Assembly (NCBI GenBank): GCA_013153145.1
Contig: JAADEY010000012.1
Coordinates: 31,348-95,347, forward strand
Direction of reading: 5' to 3'
From: Thermoproteota archaeon
GTDB taxonomy: Archaea > Thermoproteota > Thermoprotei_A > Sulfolobales > Pyrodictiaceae
DNA length: 64,000 bases
Shown: piece after piece, positions 9,163-19,290 of the stretch
Numbering within the stretch: the first letter of the stretch is position 1
Layout: each line of letters starts with the position of its first letter
Made by a program: the position numbers and the translations under genes
Notes under the pieces: generated by a model
Seen by the model: the letters and a program-made list of their open reading frames with translations, nothing else
Told to the model about the DNA's origin: nothing
The model's database searches: none

Positions 9163-9853
9163 CCCTAACAATTGTTATCCTGCCGGTCGCCGGCAGCGCC
9201 ACATTAACTACTAGGACGCCGTGAACCACTGCTGTATGGCGCTTGGAGTTGTGTGCATGCCCGTGTATAGCTGCATCTGGTCTTGCCTCTGCAATTGCTT
9301 TCTCGAAGAGCTTGGATCCCATCTCCGGCCATATTCTGCTAGGCTCTCCTTCAAGTGTTGCGTAGGTGGGGGCATAGTGTGATAGTAGGATTACGTGGCT
9401 ACACTGCCCCCTAAGCCTCTTGAGCGTCTCTGCAGCCTTCAACGCCCTCCTCCGGTATGTGCTCGTTATCCATGGCATGTGCCTCCTCTGCCACCTTGTA
9501 GGCCTGTCAAGGGAGCCGCGCGTGCCATAGATGCATACCCTTGCATCCTCCCCCTCGACCACCGTGTAGTCGTCGTCCAGCCACGTGATCTCCGGGTACC
9601 TTCTCCTATACTCCTCCTCGGTCCCCATGTACTCCTCGTTCCCGTAGACCGCTATAACCCGTATATCGCCGCACCTACTCCTAGTGGCCATGATCACCGT
9701 CTTAAGGGCGTCTACGCGGCCCTTCAGAACCATGTCGCCTGCCCAGAGCATCGCCGCTGCCTCCCTACACGCATGCGCCGCCTTGGATAACGCTGCAATG
9801 TATTGGAATAGGTACTTGGGGGAGTGTACATCGCTCACTGCCAGAAGCAGCAC
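9131..9853 (-). CDS. Calcineurin-like metallophosphoesterase
   Basis: A 240-residue protein with the five phosphoesterase blocks: SDVH at residue 7, AGD near 43, GNEE near 70, SHYAPT near 153 and GHAH near 198. The GNE in place of GNH is a common variant. The start is GTG at 9853, coupled to the stop of the DUF72 gene as TAGTG, so the two form a translationally linked pair. The substrate could be a nucleotide, phosphoprotein or nucleic acid; the sequence does not decide. Confidence 0.82.
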   Translation of the reverse strand: MLLLAVSDVHSPKYLFQYIAALSKAAHACREAAAMLWAGDMVLKGRVDALKTVIMATRSRCGDIRVIAVYGNEEYMGTEEEYRRRYPEITWLDDDYTVVEGEDARVCIYGTRGSLDRPTRWQRRHMPWITSTYRRRALKAAETLKRLRGQCSHVILLSHYAPTYATLEGEPSRIWPEMGSKLFEKAIAEARPDAAIHGHAHNSKRHTAVVHGVLVVNVALPATGRITIVRVKPEGGVELA

Positions 9854-10656
9854 TAGGCCGCCCCACCTCCCCGCTCCTCGTACTTCAAGGCCTCCTCCAG
9901 TAGGCTCTTAAACATCCTGGCATTGTCCAGCATGTCGTGGTTGTTGTTGAAGTATGCGTACACTGCTTCTCCTCCAAGGCCTAGTATCTTCTCCGCAGCC
10001 TCCCTCAACTCCTCAGCACTGTACCGGTAAGCATACCATATCATCCTCCCATGGAATCTTACATAGACGTATGGCCCACTCCTAACATAGAAGACACCTA
10101 TGGGGCTGTCTATCGACACGACTGTGAAGCCAAGCCTCCTCGCCCACTCAATGTACTGCCCGGTATACCATGCCGGGTCCCTCCACTCCACGGCGAGCCT
10201 CCAGCCCAGGTTGACGTGCTTCACGAAGGACTCTAGCCGCTTGATGTAGTGGCTGGTCGGCTTGAATCTCGGCGGTAGCTGGAGGAGGTAGAAGTCGGTG
10301 TACTTGTCGAGGGGCTCGAACCTCTTTATGAAGACCTGCCAGAACCTATATGACTTCTCCGATAACACGTACCGGTGGGTTATCAGGCCATGTATCTTGA
10401 TTGCCCAGCGTAGCCCACTCTTCTCGGAGAGGCGAGCCCAGGACTTCACCATCCAGGGCGGTGGGAGCCTGTAGAAGCTCATGTTCAGCTCAACTGTGTC
10501 GAGGCCGGAGTGCTCTATGTACCAGCGGAGGCCGTCAGGGTTCCAGGAGTAGCTCCAGCCCGATGTACCGACGTGGATGTGGCGCGGTGACGTCCCGGCC
10601 CCAGTCACTCCACGCGGGGATCCGCCCCGCAGTCCTGGGGCCCTCCATGTACACAT
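9853..10656 (-). CDS. DUF72 family protein
   Basis: DUF72 proteins (YecE family) are TIM-barrel proteins of unknown activity. Visible are VGTSGWSY near residue 28, VELNMSFYRLP near 55, VEWRDPAW near 150 and FNNNHD near 240, the family's conserved blocks. ATG at 10656 gives 267 residues, but the first 16 (Gly/Arg/Pro-rich) look non-conserved and GTG at 10608 is a likelier start. The stop overlaps the start of the phosphoesterase gene, and homoserine dehydrogenase is upstream on the same strand. Confidence 0.85.
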   Translation of the reverse strand: MCTWRAPGLRGGSPRGVTGAGTSPRHIHVGTSGWSYSWNPDGLRWYIEHSGLDTVELNMSFYRLPPPWMVKSWARLSEKSGLRWAIKIHGLITHRYVLSEKSYRFWQVFIKRFEPLDKYTDFYLLQLPPRFKPTSHYIKRLESFVKHVNLGWRLAVEWRDPAWYTGQYIEWARRLGFTVVSIDSPIGVFYVRSGPYVYVRFHGRMIWYAYRYSAEELREAAEKILGLGGEAVYAYFNNNHDMLDNARMFKSLLEEALKYEERGGGAA

Positions 10657-10677
10657 CTGCTCGTCACCGGGCCTGGT

Positions 10678-11691
10678 TTATACTGCTCGCTCCCTATGCC
10701 TGGCTGCGTTGATTAGGTCGCTGAGCAGCGCTCCTGCCGTCGGTGATGGCCCACCGCCGGGCCCTGTAACCTCTATCATGTAGTCCTCGACCTCTATGGT
10801 TACTGCGTTCATGTTCCAGGCCACGCGGGCTGCTGCTAGGCTGGTGCCTATCTTCTCGGGGCGCACGTATGCTTTCTCCGGATCCAGGTAGGCGATGTAC
10901 TTCACCCTCACGTCTTCTCCTGGGCTCCTCACCTCCTCCTCGGGTATCGCTGTCAGTGGTGTCCTTGCGACATCGTTTATGCTTCTAGGGTAGCCGAGTA
11001 TGGTTGAGAGTATTGCTAGCTTCGCGGCTGGGTCGTAGCCTTCAATGTCTATGCTGGGGTCGGGCTCTGCTATGCCCTCCTCCTGCGCCCTCCTTATCGC
11101 CTCTTTCATCGAGTAGCCCTCCTCGACGAGGGTTAGTATGTAGTTGGTGGTTGCATTGAGGACCCCGATTAGCCTCTTCACCCTCCTGCCTGCGAGGCCG
11201 TAGGCGAGCCATACGAGCGGCGTCCCAGCCATCACCGTCGCTGATAGGTATAGGCGCTGCCCGGCGGACGGCAGGCCATAGCTCACTATGAGGTCTGGCC
11301 TAAGGGCTAGCGGTGCCTTGTTGGCCGTCACTATTACTGCACCGGAGTAGATGAGCTCTATGAACCGCTTGTTGATTGGGTGTGACTCATCGTAGATGCT
11401 TGGGGTCGCCTCGACGATTATGTCTCCTGCACGCCACGTCTCAGCCACGTTCAGGGCCTTTGACCCGACGCTTCCGAGGCTTGAGCGTGGTAGCTTCAAG
11501 AGCTCCTCGATCCTCTGCGCGTCTATCCCGTCGGGCTTGTAGATGCCGCCGGTCGAGTCGTATACGCCGCAGACCCTGATGTCGAGGGCGTCTAGCAGGC
11601 TGCTTTTTGAGAGGAGTAGGCGTGTGAAGGCCCTTCCTATGTTGCCGAACCCGTCTACATGTATGCAGATGTGCCTCACTCGTTCCGCCAC
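10678..11691 (-). CDS. hom: Homoserine dehydrogenase
   Basis: Reduces aspartate semialdehyde to homoserine, the branch to threonine and methionine. The 337 residues hold an N-terminal Rossmann motif GFGNIGRAF near 15, VTANKAPLA near 150, GVLNATTNYIL near 192 and the signature AEPDPSIDIEGYDPAAKLAIL near 225, whose aspartates and lysine are catalytic. There is no fused aspartokinase and no ACT domain, as usual in archaea. It is divergent from the glycosyltransferase gene and shares a TATA-containing gap with it. Confidence 0.92.
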   Translation of the reverse strand: MAERVRHICIHVDGFGNIGRAFTRLLLSKSSLLDALDIRVCGVYDSTGGIYKPDGIDAQRIEELLKLPRSSLGSVGSKALNVAETWRAGDIIVEATPSIYDESHPINKRFIELIYSGAVIVTANKAPLALRPDLIVSYGLPSAGQRLYLSATVMAGTPLVWLAYGLAGRRVKRLIGVLNATTNYILTLVEEGYSMKEAIRRAQEEGIAEPDPSIDIEGYDPAAKLAILSTILGYPRSINDVARTPLTAIPEEEVRSPGEDVRVKYIAYLDPEKAYVRPEKIGTSLAAARVAWNMNAVTIEVEDYMIEVTGPGGGPSPTAGALLSDLINAARHRERAV

Positions 11692-11718
11692 CCGTGTGGT
11701 CTTGTTGCCTGGGGTGAA

Positions 11719-11727
11719 GCATTAAAT
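11719..11727. promoter_or_regulatory. Shared TATA element between divergent genes
   Basis: CATTAAATC lies between homoserine dehydrogenase (start 11691, leftward) and the glycosyltransferase (rightward). It reads as a TATA box on both strands, with spacing that suits a near-leaderless start near 11745 rightward and a start just before 11691 leftward. Confidence 0.4.
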
Positions 11728-11744
11728 CCGGGTCTTCCCTACCG

Positions 11745-14040
11745 GTGGGTCACCTGGAGGATGAGCTAGAGGTAGCTGAGCGTCGCTACGCTATGAGGAG
11801 GCTGAGCTACGCTGACACGGGTAAGTGGTTTTGCTCGGGTTGCTGCGGTCCTGGCTATTATCGCTATAGGTGTGTCCGTTACATCGTTCATACTCTATTC
11901 TAACGGCTATGCTAGGAGTGCAGGTATTAGGGACTATATCAGTGATGAGTGCTGGTATGTGCCGGCCACGGTTAACATACTGCGCAGGGTCTTCCACGTA
12001 ACGCCCATCCCCTGCAGTAACGGCGTCTGCACGTATACGGTGATTGTCAACGATACATGCCCGGTCGGCTTCGTCGAGGATCTCCTGGGCGGCGCCGGTA
12101 TAAGGATTGTTAATAAGACGTTCAAGAATCTTCACGCCTTTGCCGTCGAGTCGAGTAAGCCGCTTAGCCTCGCTGAGCTGCGGAGGCTTGCCGATGACTG
12201 TGTCTCCGACCTCGTCCCCGGCATACTCCCCGACAAGCAGGGCATCAATACCTATATGAACTATGAGCATCCGCTTCTTGCGAAGTACTTTATCGCCATA
12301 GGCCTTGTCGAGGGCCACATGGAGCCGTGGGCGTGGAGGCTTCCAAGCTTCATAGCCGGCGTCGTGATAGTGGTTGCCGTCATTGCTTCATCCGCTGCAC
12401 TAGCGTATGGTGAGGGTGTTGTCCAGGCTGGCCTTGCTGTCCTCGTCGCATCGGTTGCATTGTCTATGGATCCGGCGTTGAGGGCTATGAGTAGTGTAGC
12501 GATGCTTGACGTCTACATAGGCTTGTTCACCATACTCTCCGTCGTCGTGCTGATATATGATAGGCTGATGCTTAGCGCCCTCTTCGCCGGCCTAGCCGCA
12601 TCAGTGAAGTACTCCGGTGGCTTCATCATCCTCGGTGTCCTACCCCTCCTCTGTATGCGTGGACGTTGGCGCGATGCACTGAGGTACCTGGTGGTGGCGG
12701 CCGTCTCCTTCATTGCTGTCAACCTCCCGCTCATACTCTACCTCGGCCCGGCGGGCTGGGTTAGGCAGCTTGCAAGCGCTCTCTCCTGGCATACGACTAG
12801 CAGGCCTAGTGGGCCGCCATACACTAATCCTATAGGGTTGATCCTCGGGGAGGCGCCCTTCACCCTATACTATGTCGGGAGTAGGCCTCTGCTTGTGGCA
12901 TACGCTAACCCGTTCGAGGCGACGGCGGCCGCGGTCACCTCGCTCATTTCGGTCGTATCGTTTATCATGGCGTGGAGGCTTGGCGGGGACGAGCCCATCG
13001 TCATTGATAAGCTCTCCTTCGCGTACCTGGGCATACTCTTGGGCTACGTGTTGACCTACATAGCTGGCAACCATACGCTCTACAGCTTCTATACGGTTCA
13101 GTTCACGCCGCTAGCCGCACTCATCCTCGCTGTGCTCGTCGGGAGGTTCGGCGAGTTCATTGAGAGGCTGAAGAGGTGTGCCGGTCTCCTGTCGGAGTGG
13201 GGCTCCTCGCCCCTAGCCCCTATAAGTGTGGCGCGGCTAGTCCTTGTGGCCGGCCTCCTGCAGTCATGGCTCCTCGTGGCCGCGCTGCACGCGTCTCCAG
13301 CCTATCCGGGCCTCTTCGGCTTCCTCGCTGCCGCCGCTGCTGGGGTGGAGGCTAGGAAGTACTGGCTGGCCGTCTTCCTCATGGCTGCCGCCAGCATCTA
13401 CCTCTTCTACAAGTTCCTGAGGGTTACGGGGCTCAGGCGGGCGGCGGTCTCCTCGGTCTTGTACTGGTTTGCTGTCGCCGCTGGTAGGGGTGACATCTAC
13501 ACAGCTATTGCGCCCGTGTACACGGTTACCCCCATAGGCCTCATCGACTACTATGTGCTTGGCTTCCTCTCCCCCACGCCACTAGTGCTCCTGGCCCTAG
13601 CGCCAGCTATGCGTAGCCCTAGGGGCTGGAGGCAGGCTGCGTCGGGCGCCCTGGCGTTCATCAGTGGATCCCTCTGCTCGGCTGTGCTCTCATACCTCCT
13701 TGGCGGAGGAGCGAGCTGGCCTGCAGTGGTTATGTGGCTCCTACACCTCCTCCTCGGCGTCGTAGGCGTGGCGGCGGCCGTGGCTATGAGCAGGCGGGTC
13801 GACGCAGTGTTATCATCGATATACATGGCCCTCTACTCAGTCTACACGCCTGGCGCCGCCCTCCTACCAGTCTACAGGGGTTATGGTGGTAAGGCAATCC
13901 TCGTCTCCGCATGGCTCGTGATCCTGGCCGCCCTGGTCTACCCCGTCGCGCCCACCGCAGGGCTGATACTGGAGGCTGTGATAGTCTGCCTTGGTGCTGC
14001 AGAGTTTGTGGCGTCCATGGCTCGTCGAGGGACTGGCTAG
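11745..14040 (+). CDS. Membrane glycosyltransferase, PMT/GT39-like, with apparent N-terminal frameshift
   Basis: A polytopic GT-C enzyme, probably moving a sugar from a polyprenyl phosphate carrier at the membrane. The continuous frame from GTG 11872 gives 722 residues with an Asp-Glu pair in DECWYVP near 23, EHPLLAKYF near 128 (both typical of the PMT family) and a dozen or more membrane segments. However, the hydrophobic stretch AAVLAIIAIGVS lies in the same frame before 11872, with no ATG, GTG or TTG ahead of it. A second frame from GTG 11745 or ATG 11793 reads a charged N-terminus ending DTGKWF at a TTTT run (11829-11832). Removing one T joins the two into a normal signal-anchor start. 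So there is either a sequencing error, a mutation or a programmed shift. Confidence 0.72.
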
Positions 14041-14620
14041 CGGCTCCCTGAGGCTCTACACCTCCAACGCCTACAAGAGGTTCTTCGCCGGCGTCTCGGC
14101 ATCCCTCTACAGGGCTGGGGGCGTTATACTTCTCACCGACGACGAGCTCCTGGCAGCGACGACCACCGCTATGGGTGGCTTGGCGAGGAGGTGCAGCGAG
14201 GCCGCCACCGCTGAGAGGGTGGTGTTGGCATGGTGCAGCAGCATGCCCGCGGAGGCCGACGTCGTGCTTGCCTGGAGGAGGCTTAAGGGTCTCAGGAGGG
14301 CTGATGTCAGCCTCCTGGATGATGGAAGCTACTTGGTTCTCGTCGAGGACGTCGGTGCCTCGAGGATAGTTGTGACGGGTGAGGGGGCCGTAGAGGAGAG
14401 CCCGTTCACGGGTATGGAGGAGGAGGCCTTCCGTGTACTATGGAGCGCCTACAATGAATACGGTCCCTTCAAGCTTAGGGATGCGTGTAGAGTCTTGGAG
14501 GCAGAGCTGGGCCTTAGCCGTGTGGAGGCTAGGAGGCTCGTCGAGGGCCTCATCGCTAAAAAGCTTATGAGCCGTGAGCCTGGCGGCTATCTCCGTCCGA
14601 GGATCCGGCCTCCTCTATGA
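13991..14620 (+). CDS. Hypothetical protein with possible C-terminal winged helix
   Basis: Up to 209 residues, not recognised. It overlaps the end of the glycosyltransferase frame by about 50 bases, so the true start may be TTG 14006 or later. The first 130 residues look like a small alpha/beta domain with a LLTDDELLAA stretch. Residues 145-205 (alternating helices, then KKLMSREPGGYL) resemble a winged-helix wing. The 3' end overlaps leuS on the other strand by 56 bases. It is probably cotranscribed with the glycosyltransferase. Confidence 0.6.
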   Translation: MVLQSLWRPWLVEGLASGSLRLYTSNAYKRFFAGVSASLYRAGGVILLTDDELLAATTTAMGGLARRCSEAATAERVVLAWCSSMPAEADVVLAWRRLKGLRRADVSLLDDGSYLVLVEDVGASRIVVTGEGAVEESPFTGMEEEAFRVLWSAYNEYGPFKLRDACRVLEAELGLSRVEARRLVEGLIAKKLMSREPGGYLRPRIRPPL

Positions 14621-17597
14621 CTATTGCTGGTCTCAGTGGGACGGCTGCACGTGCCTTCTGCCTAGGTACCTTGTCACCGGCCTCGTCAAGGTATACTATG
14701 ACTATCTCTTCTGCCCCGGTCAGCGTCTTTATATAGTCCTTTAGCTCTTCGAGCGCCTTCTTCTCGTCAAACTCCTTCATTGAGGCTATGAGTGCCTTTA
14801 CGTCGCGGTCGACGGGCATTAGTGCCTCGTAGAGCTTCCTTGCCTTGAAGGCGGCCTCCTTCCTCTCCTCCCTAGGTATTAGGGGCATTATCGACCTTAT
14901 TACCTCCTTCATCGCCTTGCGGTCTAACTGCCCCCTCGCAACCGCTGATGCAAGCACCCAGTGACTCGGCTTCGACACTGCTATGATGACTCTCGGCCTG
15001 CTTATCTTGGCTAGCTTCAGTATCTCCTTTATGTCCTCGACGACCCTATCGGCGTAGTATACTGTTAGCTCTGCGAAGGGATCCCTCATATCCGCGTGCG
15101 GCACCGGCCACGCCGCCGTCGACACGAAGCCCTCTCCGCCCAGGATCCTCCACATCTCCTCGGCGAAGTGCGGCACTATTGGGGCTAGCATGCGTATCCA
15201 CGCGCTTATATAGTCCTTCAGCACTGATCCTGGCTTGCCGCCGCCCAGGAGGGTGAAGTACTTCTTAACATCCTTGGGCATCTCGTATAGAAGTATTATG
15301 GAGGCGGTTCTTAGGCGGAGGTTCTCGAAGGCGTTAGTCACCGCCTCGATGCGGTCCTGGAGTATGCTGCGTAGCCAGCGGTCGGCTAGCCTCTCCGCGC
15401 CTCCGTGGAGCTCGGTCTTCGCGACGTCCTCCACGATGCCTTTTATGGAGCGGAGCTGCGACATTACGGAGAGTGCTACCTCGTGCGTGAAGTCTACATC
15501 CTGTAGTAGCTCGGCTGCTGATAGTAGTACCGCCCTGACCGTGTCTGGGCCGTAGACGCGTATCGCTCTTCTCAGCGGTATTATGTTGCGGAGGCTCTTA
15601 CTCATCTTCTTTCCTTGTAGGAGTACGAAGCCGTTGACGACTATCTGTCTCGGCCACTTATCCCTCGGGAATATGGCGACATGGTTGAATATGAAGAAGG
15701 TCAGGTGGTTGGGTACTAGGTCTCTACCGCTATGCCTGGAGTCGACCGGGTACCAGTAGTCGAACTCCCTGCGCAGCTCCTTGAGCAGCTTTACGGGTAC
15801 GCCGGTCTCCTTGGACACCTCTTCTACGTCTCCCTTACCCAGGTATACGTAGTCCCAGAACACCGGCTTGAGCTTCTCGGGGTCTATGCCTGCCTGCCTT
15901 AGCTTATAGTTGATCGTGTAGAAGGCCATGTATATCGTCGAGTCACTGAGGCTCTCTATAACCCAGCTCGGATCCCATGGCAGGGGTGTCCCGAGCCCCC
16001 TAGTCCTGGCCGCCGCCCTCATCTGGAGCCAGTCTATCACGTTTAGGAACTCGCGCCTCATCTCCTCCGGGAGTATCCTCATTGTTAGTACCAGCTCCTT
16101 CGCCTTAGCCTTCCACTCCGGGTCGGAGTACTTGAGGAACCACTGGTCGTGGAGTATCTTGACGACTACCTCTGTGCCGCAGCGGCAGTAGACGGGTTTG
16201 TTTAGTATCTCATACATCTTATCGGCGTAGCCTAGCGCCTCCAGCCAGGCCCGTGTCGCCTCTCTGGCCTCGGGCACGCTCCTGCCTGCTATCCAGGCCT
16301 TTACAGGTGCAACTATGAAGCGGCGTACATCGCTGGGCGAGTCACGGTAGACGTACTCGATTATGTCGTCGCGCATATAGCCATAGTGATACTCTGAGCT
16401 GTAGAGCTTCTTCGTGGCCTCGTCTAGGAGGCTGCGATCCTCCTGCGCCTTCACGCCGAGCTGCTCAACTATATCCCTGGCCGGGATCTCGGAGAAGCCC
16501 TTCACCCTGATGAGCGGCCTCGGCCTAAGCTCTTCGGGGTCTACCCCGAGTTTCTTCAGCTCCTCCGGGTTCTGTAGCAGATCCCGCAGTGCTGCGTAGT
16601 CGTAGGGGGCGTGGGCGGGTACGCTCATAACCACGCCGGTTGCCGTTGACTCGTCGACGAAGCTTGCGGGCAGTATCGGCACCTTCTCGCCCGTCGCCGG
16701 GTTCACCACACGCTTCCCCATTAGGCTCCTTGCGTCAATCTTCTCGATTACCTTCACATTCAGCTTCTGGAAGCCGAGCTTATACGCCGCCTTAGCGCTG
16801 ACAAGCCACTTGGAGCCGTCAACCTCTGCTATGACGTACTCTGCTTCGGGGTTCAGCCAGATATTCGTCACGCCGAAGACGGTCTCCGGCCTAAGTGTCG
16901 CCGCTGGCAGGTAGACGTCGCTGCCCTCTAGGCGGAATAGTATCAGTACGAACTCGCCTATCTCTGGCTCGACGTCTCCCTTAGTGTCGTGCATGCCTAC
17001 GGGCATGTTGTGTTTGGGGCACCACCCTACCGGGTGGGTTCCCTGCACGAGGTAGCCTTTAGCCTTGAGCCTGAGGAACTGCCATGTTATCATCTTCTGG
17101 AAGTCGGGGTCTATTGTTGTGAACTCCCTCCTCCAGTCAATACTATACCCCATCTCCTTCATAGCCTGCTTGGCCTCGTTATGGAAGTACCTGGCTAGTG
17201 CTAGTGGGTCGCCGAGCTTAGGTATGACCTCCGGCGGTACGTCGTAGACCTCTATGAATAGGTCTATCAGCTGCTTATCCCCGTTTGCGACGGCCTCGGC
17301 CATGGTTAGTATCGGGGTACCCGTGTAGTGGAAGCCCATGGGAAACAGCACGTTGAAGCCCTGCATCCGCTTAAACCTTGCATAGGCGTCTGCGATGGTA
17401 TACGTCCTTGCATGGCCTATGTGTGGTGGGCTGTTGGGGTACGGGAAGGCGGCTGTTATGAAGAACTTTGGCTTCTCCGGCTCAACCCTCGGCTCGAAGA
17501 TGTGTGCACTGCTCCACTCCTTCTGCCACTTTGAGGCGATGTCGAACAGCCATGCCGCGAACTCGTTAACCGGCTTACGCTGCTTCGCTATCTCCAC
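14565..17597 (-). CDS. leuS: Leucyl-tRNA synthetase, archaeal type
   Basis: Charges tRNA-Leu. The 1010-residue length is that of archaeal/eukaryotic LeuRS. The class I HIGH motif is at 59-62 (PHIGHARTY), a CP1 editing domain with a threonine-rich TLRPETVFG stretch lies near 240, and KMSKS sits near 664-668. A long C-terminal tRNA-binding region follows. The start is GTG 17597 behind a TATA box near 17645. The 3' end overlaps the small convergent gene. Confidence 0.96.
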   Translation of the reverse strand: MEIAKQRKPVNEFAAWLFDIASKWQKEWSSAHIFEPRVEPEKPKFFITAAFPYPNSPPHIGHARTYTIADAYARFKRMQGFNVLFPMGFHYTGTPILTMAEAVANGDKQLIDLFIEVYDVPPEVIPKLGDPLALARYFHNEAKQAMKEMGYSIDWRREFTTIDPDFQKMITWQFLRLKAKGYLVQGTHPVGWCPKHNMPVGMHDTKGDVEPEIGEFVLILFRLEGSDVYLPAATLRPETVFGVTNIWLNPEAEYVIAEVDGSKWLVSAKAAYKLGFQKLNVKVIEKIDARSLMGKRVVNPATGEKVPILPASFVDESTATGVVMSVPAHAPYDYAALRDLLQNPEELKKLGVDPEELRPRPLIRVKGFSEIPARDIVEQLGVKAQEDRSLLDEATKKLYSSEYHYGYMRDDIIEYVYRDSPSDVRRFIVAPVKAWIAGRSVPEAREATRAWLEALGYADKMYEILNKPVYCRCGTEVVVKILHDQWFLKYSDPEWKAKAKELVLTMRILPEEMRREFLNVIDWLQMRAAARTRGLGTPLPWDPSWVIESLSDSTIYMAFYTINYKLRQAGIDPEKLKPVFWDYVYLGKGDVEEVSKETGVPVKLLKELRREFDYWYPVDSRHSGRDLVPNHLTFFIFNHVAIFPRDKWPRQIVVNGFVLLQGKKMSKSLRNIIPLRRAIRVYGPDTVRAVLLSAAELLQDVDFTHEVALSVMSQLRSIKGIVEDVAKTELHGGAERLADRWLRSILQDRIEAVTNAFENLRLRTASIILLYEMPKDVKKYFTLLGGGKPGSVLKDYISAWIRMLAPIVPHFAEEMWRILGGEGFVSTAAWPVPHADMRDPFAELTVYYADRVVEDIKEILKLAKISRPRVIIAVSKPSHWVLASAVARGQLDRKAMKEVIRSIMPLIPREERKEAAFKARKLYEALMPVDRDVKALIASMKEFDEKKALEELKDYIKTLTGAEEIVIVYLDEAGDKVPRQKARAAVPLRPAIVIEEAGSSDGDSRQAHGS

Positions 17598-17638
17598 AAC
17601 AATTACGCAATCACCATGCCTGCGTGGCAGTCCACTAC

Positions 17639-17650
17639 TTTAATATAAGC
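17639..17650 (-). promoter_or_regulatory. TATA box of leuS
   Basis: On the reverse strand GCTTATATTAAA lies about 45 bases before the leuS start, so the transcript would begin near 17615 and carry a short leader. Confidence 0.5.
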
Positions 17651-17711
17651 TTTCCCTAAGCCCGGGTCAAGACTAATAAGGAGTGGCTGGAATCGGTACC
17701 GGGAGGGAGGC

Positions 17712-18323
17712 ATGGAGTACGTTGTAAAAACAATGCACGAGATAGCCACATTCATAACTAAAACAATAGAGTTGTTGAAGCCGAACCAGGTCGACAAGAT
17801 GATAGACACTCTCGTAGAGGTCTACGCACGGCGCGGAGAATCCAAGATCCTCGTCATGGGTGCTGGCAGGAGTGGCCTCGTCGGCCGCGCCTTCGCGATG
17901 AGGCTCATGCATCTAGGCTATGACGTGCACGTCCTCGGCGACACAATAGTCCCCAGCATAGGCAAGAAGGATCTCGTGATAGCGATCTCTGGATCCGGGA
18001 GGACACAGCTAATAGTCACCGCCGCTGAGGCTGCGAAGAAGGTAGGGGCAAAGATAATAGCGATAACAAGCTACCCGGACAGCCCCCTAGGCCGCCTCGC
18101 AGACATAGTCGTAGAGATACCTGGGAGGACGAAGCTGCGCGGCTTGGAGCTGGACTACTTCGCCAGGCAGATACTAGGCATACACGAGCCACTAGCACCG
18201 CTGGGAACCCTCTTCGAGGACACCGCACTAGTATTCCTAGACGGGGTCATAGTGGAGCTCATGCATAGGCTAGGGAAGACGGAGGACGATCTCCGCGCAC
18301 GCCATGCAAACATAGAGGTCTAG
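17712..18323 (+). CDS. hxlB: 6-phospho-3-hexuloisomerase
   Basis: Interconverts 3-hexulose 6-phosphate and fructose 6-phosphate, used in archaea run backwards to make ribulose 5-phosphate for nucleotides. The 203-residue SIS-domain protein has [18 protein letters not shown] near 48, SGSGRT near 94 and a C-terminal helix typical of PHI. The start is ATG 17712 behind GGGAGGGAGG, a very strong ribosome site. The partner 3-hexulose-6-phosphate synthase is not adjacent. Confidence 0.9.
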   Translation: MEYVVKTMHEIATFITKTIELLKPNQVDKMIDTLVEVYARRGESKILVMGAGRSGLVGRAFAMRLMHLGYDVHVLGDTIVPSIGKKDLVIAISGSGRTQLIVTAAEAAKKVGAKIIAITSYPDSPLGRLADIVVEIPGRTKLRGLELDYFARQILGIHEPLAPLGTLFEDTALVFLDGVIVELMHRLGKTEDDLRARHANIEV

Positions 18324-18345
18324 GAGGCAAGGGTATACGGGATTC

Positions 18346-19290
18346 ATGAGGCTCCAGGTAGTAAGGAGGTTTGATCCCTGGAGCAGCCCGCTTTGCACAT
18401 GCCCTCCCAAATACAGCCTACAGCCCTACACCGGCTGTAGCCACTACTGCCTATACTGCTACGCCACATCATACATCGGGAGGAGGCCGAGCACCCCTAA
18501 GAAGCACCTTATCGAGAGGCTGCGCAGGGATCTTAGGAGGCTGCCCGAAGGCTCGCTCATAGAGCTCTCGACGAGTAGCGACCCCTACCCCCCGGTAGAG
18601 GAGAGGCTCCGCCTGACTAGGACGTGCCTGGAGCTGATACTCGGGAAGGGGTTCCGCGTGCTCATAACCACTAAGGGTAGCCTCGTCGCACGCGACGCCG
18701 AGCTATTGTCGAGGGGGTCGGCGGCCGTCATGATCACGATAACGACGATGGACTCTGGGCTTGCATCAAGGCTTGAGCCGGGCGCACCGCCTCCGAGGGA
18801 TAGGGTGGAGGCTCTGCGGAGGCTTGCAGAGGCCGGTGTACCGGTGGGGGTTAGGCTTGACCCTATACTGCCGGGCCTCAACGACGATGAGGACTCTATA
18901 CGTGAAGTCCTTGAAGCCGTCAGGGAGGCTGGGGCGGTGACCGTTACATGCTCGACCTATAAGGCGAGGCCGGACAACCTCCGCAGAGTTGTAGATGCAT
19001 TCCCAGAGCTGGCGGAGAGGTATAGGAGGCTGTACCGTGAGGAGGGCAGCTGGATCCACGGCTACTGGTACCTCCCGCAGAGGCTCAGGCGCATCATCCT
19101 GGAGAGGGCTAGGAGGATAGCCCTGTCGCTCGGCCTAGGCTTCGCGACCTGCAGGGAGGGGTTCAGCTACATGAATACTGCTGGATCATGTGATGGCTCA
19201 CACCTCATAAGGGCGGGTTTGCCTAGAGGTCTGAGGGGGAGAAGGCTTGACGAGTGGGGTGGATGGGGGAGAGGGGGTAGTCAGGCTTAG
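18346..19290 (+). CDS. SPL-like radical SAM protein
   Basis: A 314-residue radical SAM protein of the spore-photolyase-like (COG1533) type. The cluster triad is in YTGCSHYCLYCYA near residues 30-40 (CX3CX2C). STSSDPYPPVE near 72 and LDPILPGLND near 175 are typical of the group. Natural substrate unknown; these archaeal proteins are not proven DNA-repair enzymes. It shares several blocks, including LEPGAPPP, with the gene at 25842-27026, so the two are paralogs. It follows hxlB by 22 bases and its end overlaps the next gene. Confidence 0.82.
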   Translation: MRLQVVRRFDPWSSPLCTCPPKYSLQPYTGCSHYCLYCYATSYIGRRPSTPKKHLIERLRRDLRRLPEGSLIELSTSSDPYPPVEERLRLTRTCLELILGKGFRVLITTKGSLVARDAELLSRGSAAVMITITTMDSGLASRLEPGAPPPRDRVEALRRLAEAGVPVGVRLDPILPGLNDDEDSIREVLEAVREAGAVTVTCSTYKARPDNLRRVVDAFPELAERYRRLYREEGSWIHGYWYLPQRLRRIILERARRIALSLGLGFATCREGFSYMNTAGSCDGSHLIRAGLPRGLRGRRLDEWGGWGRGGSQA

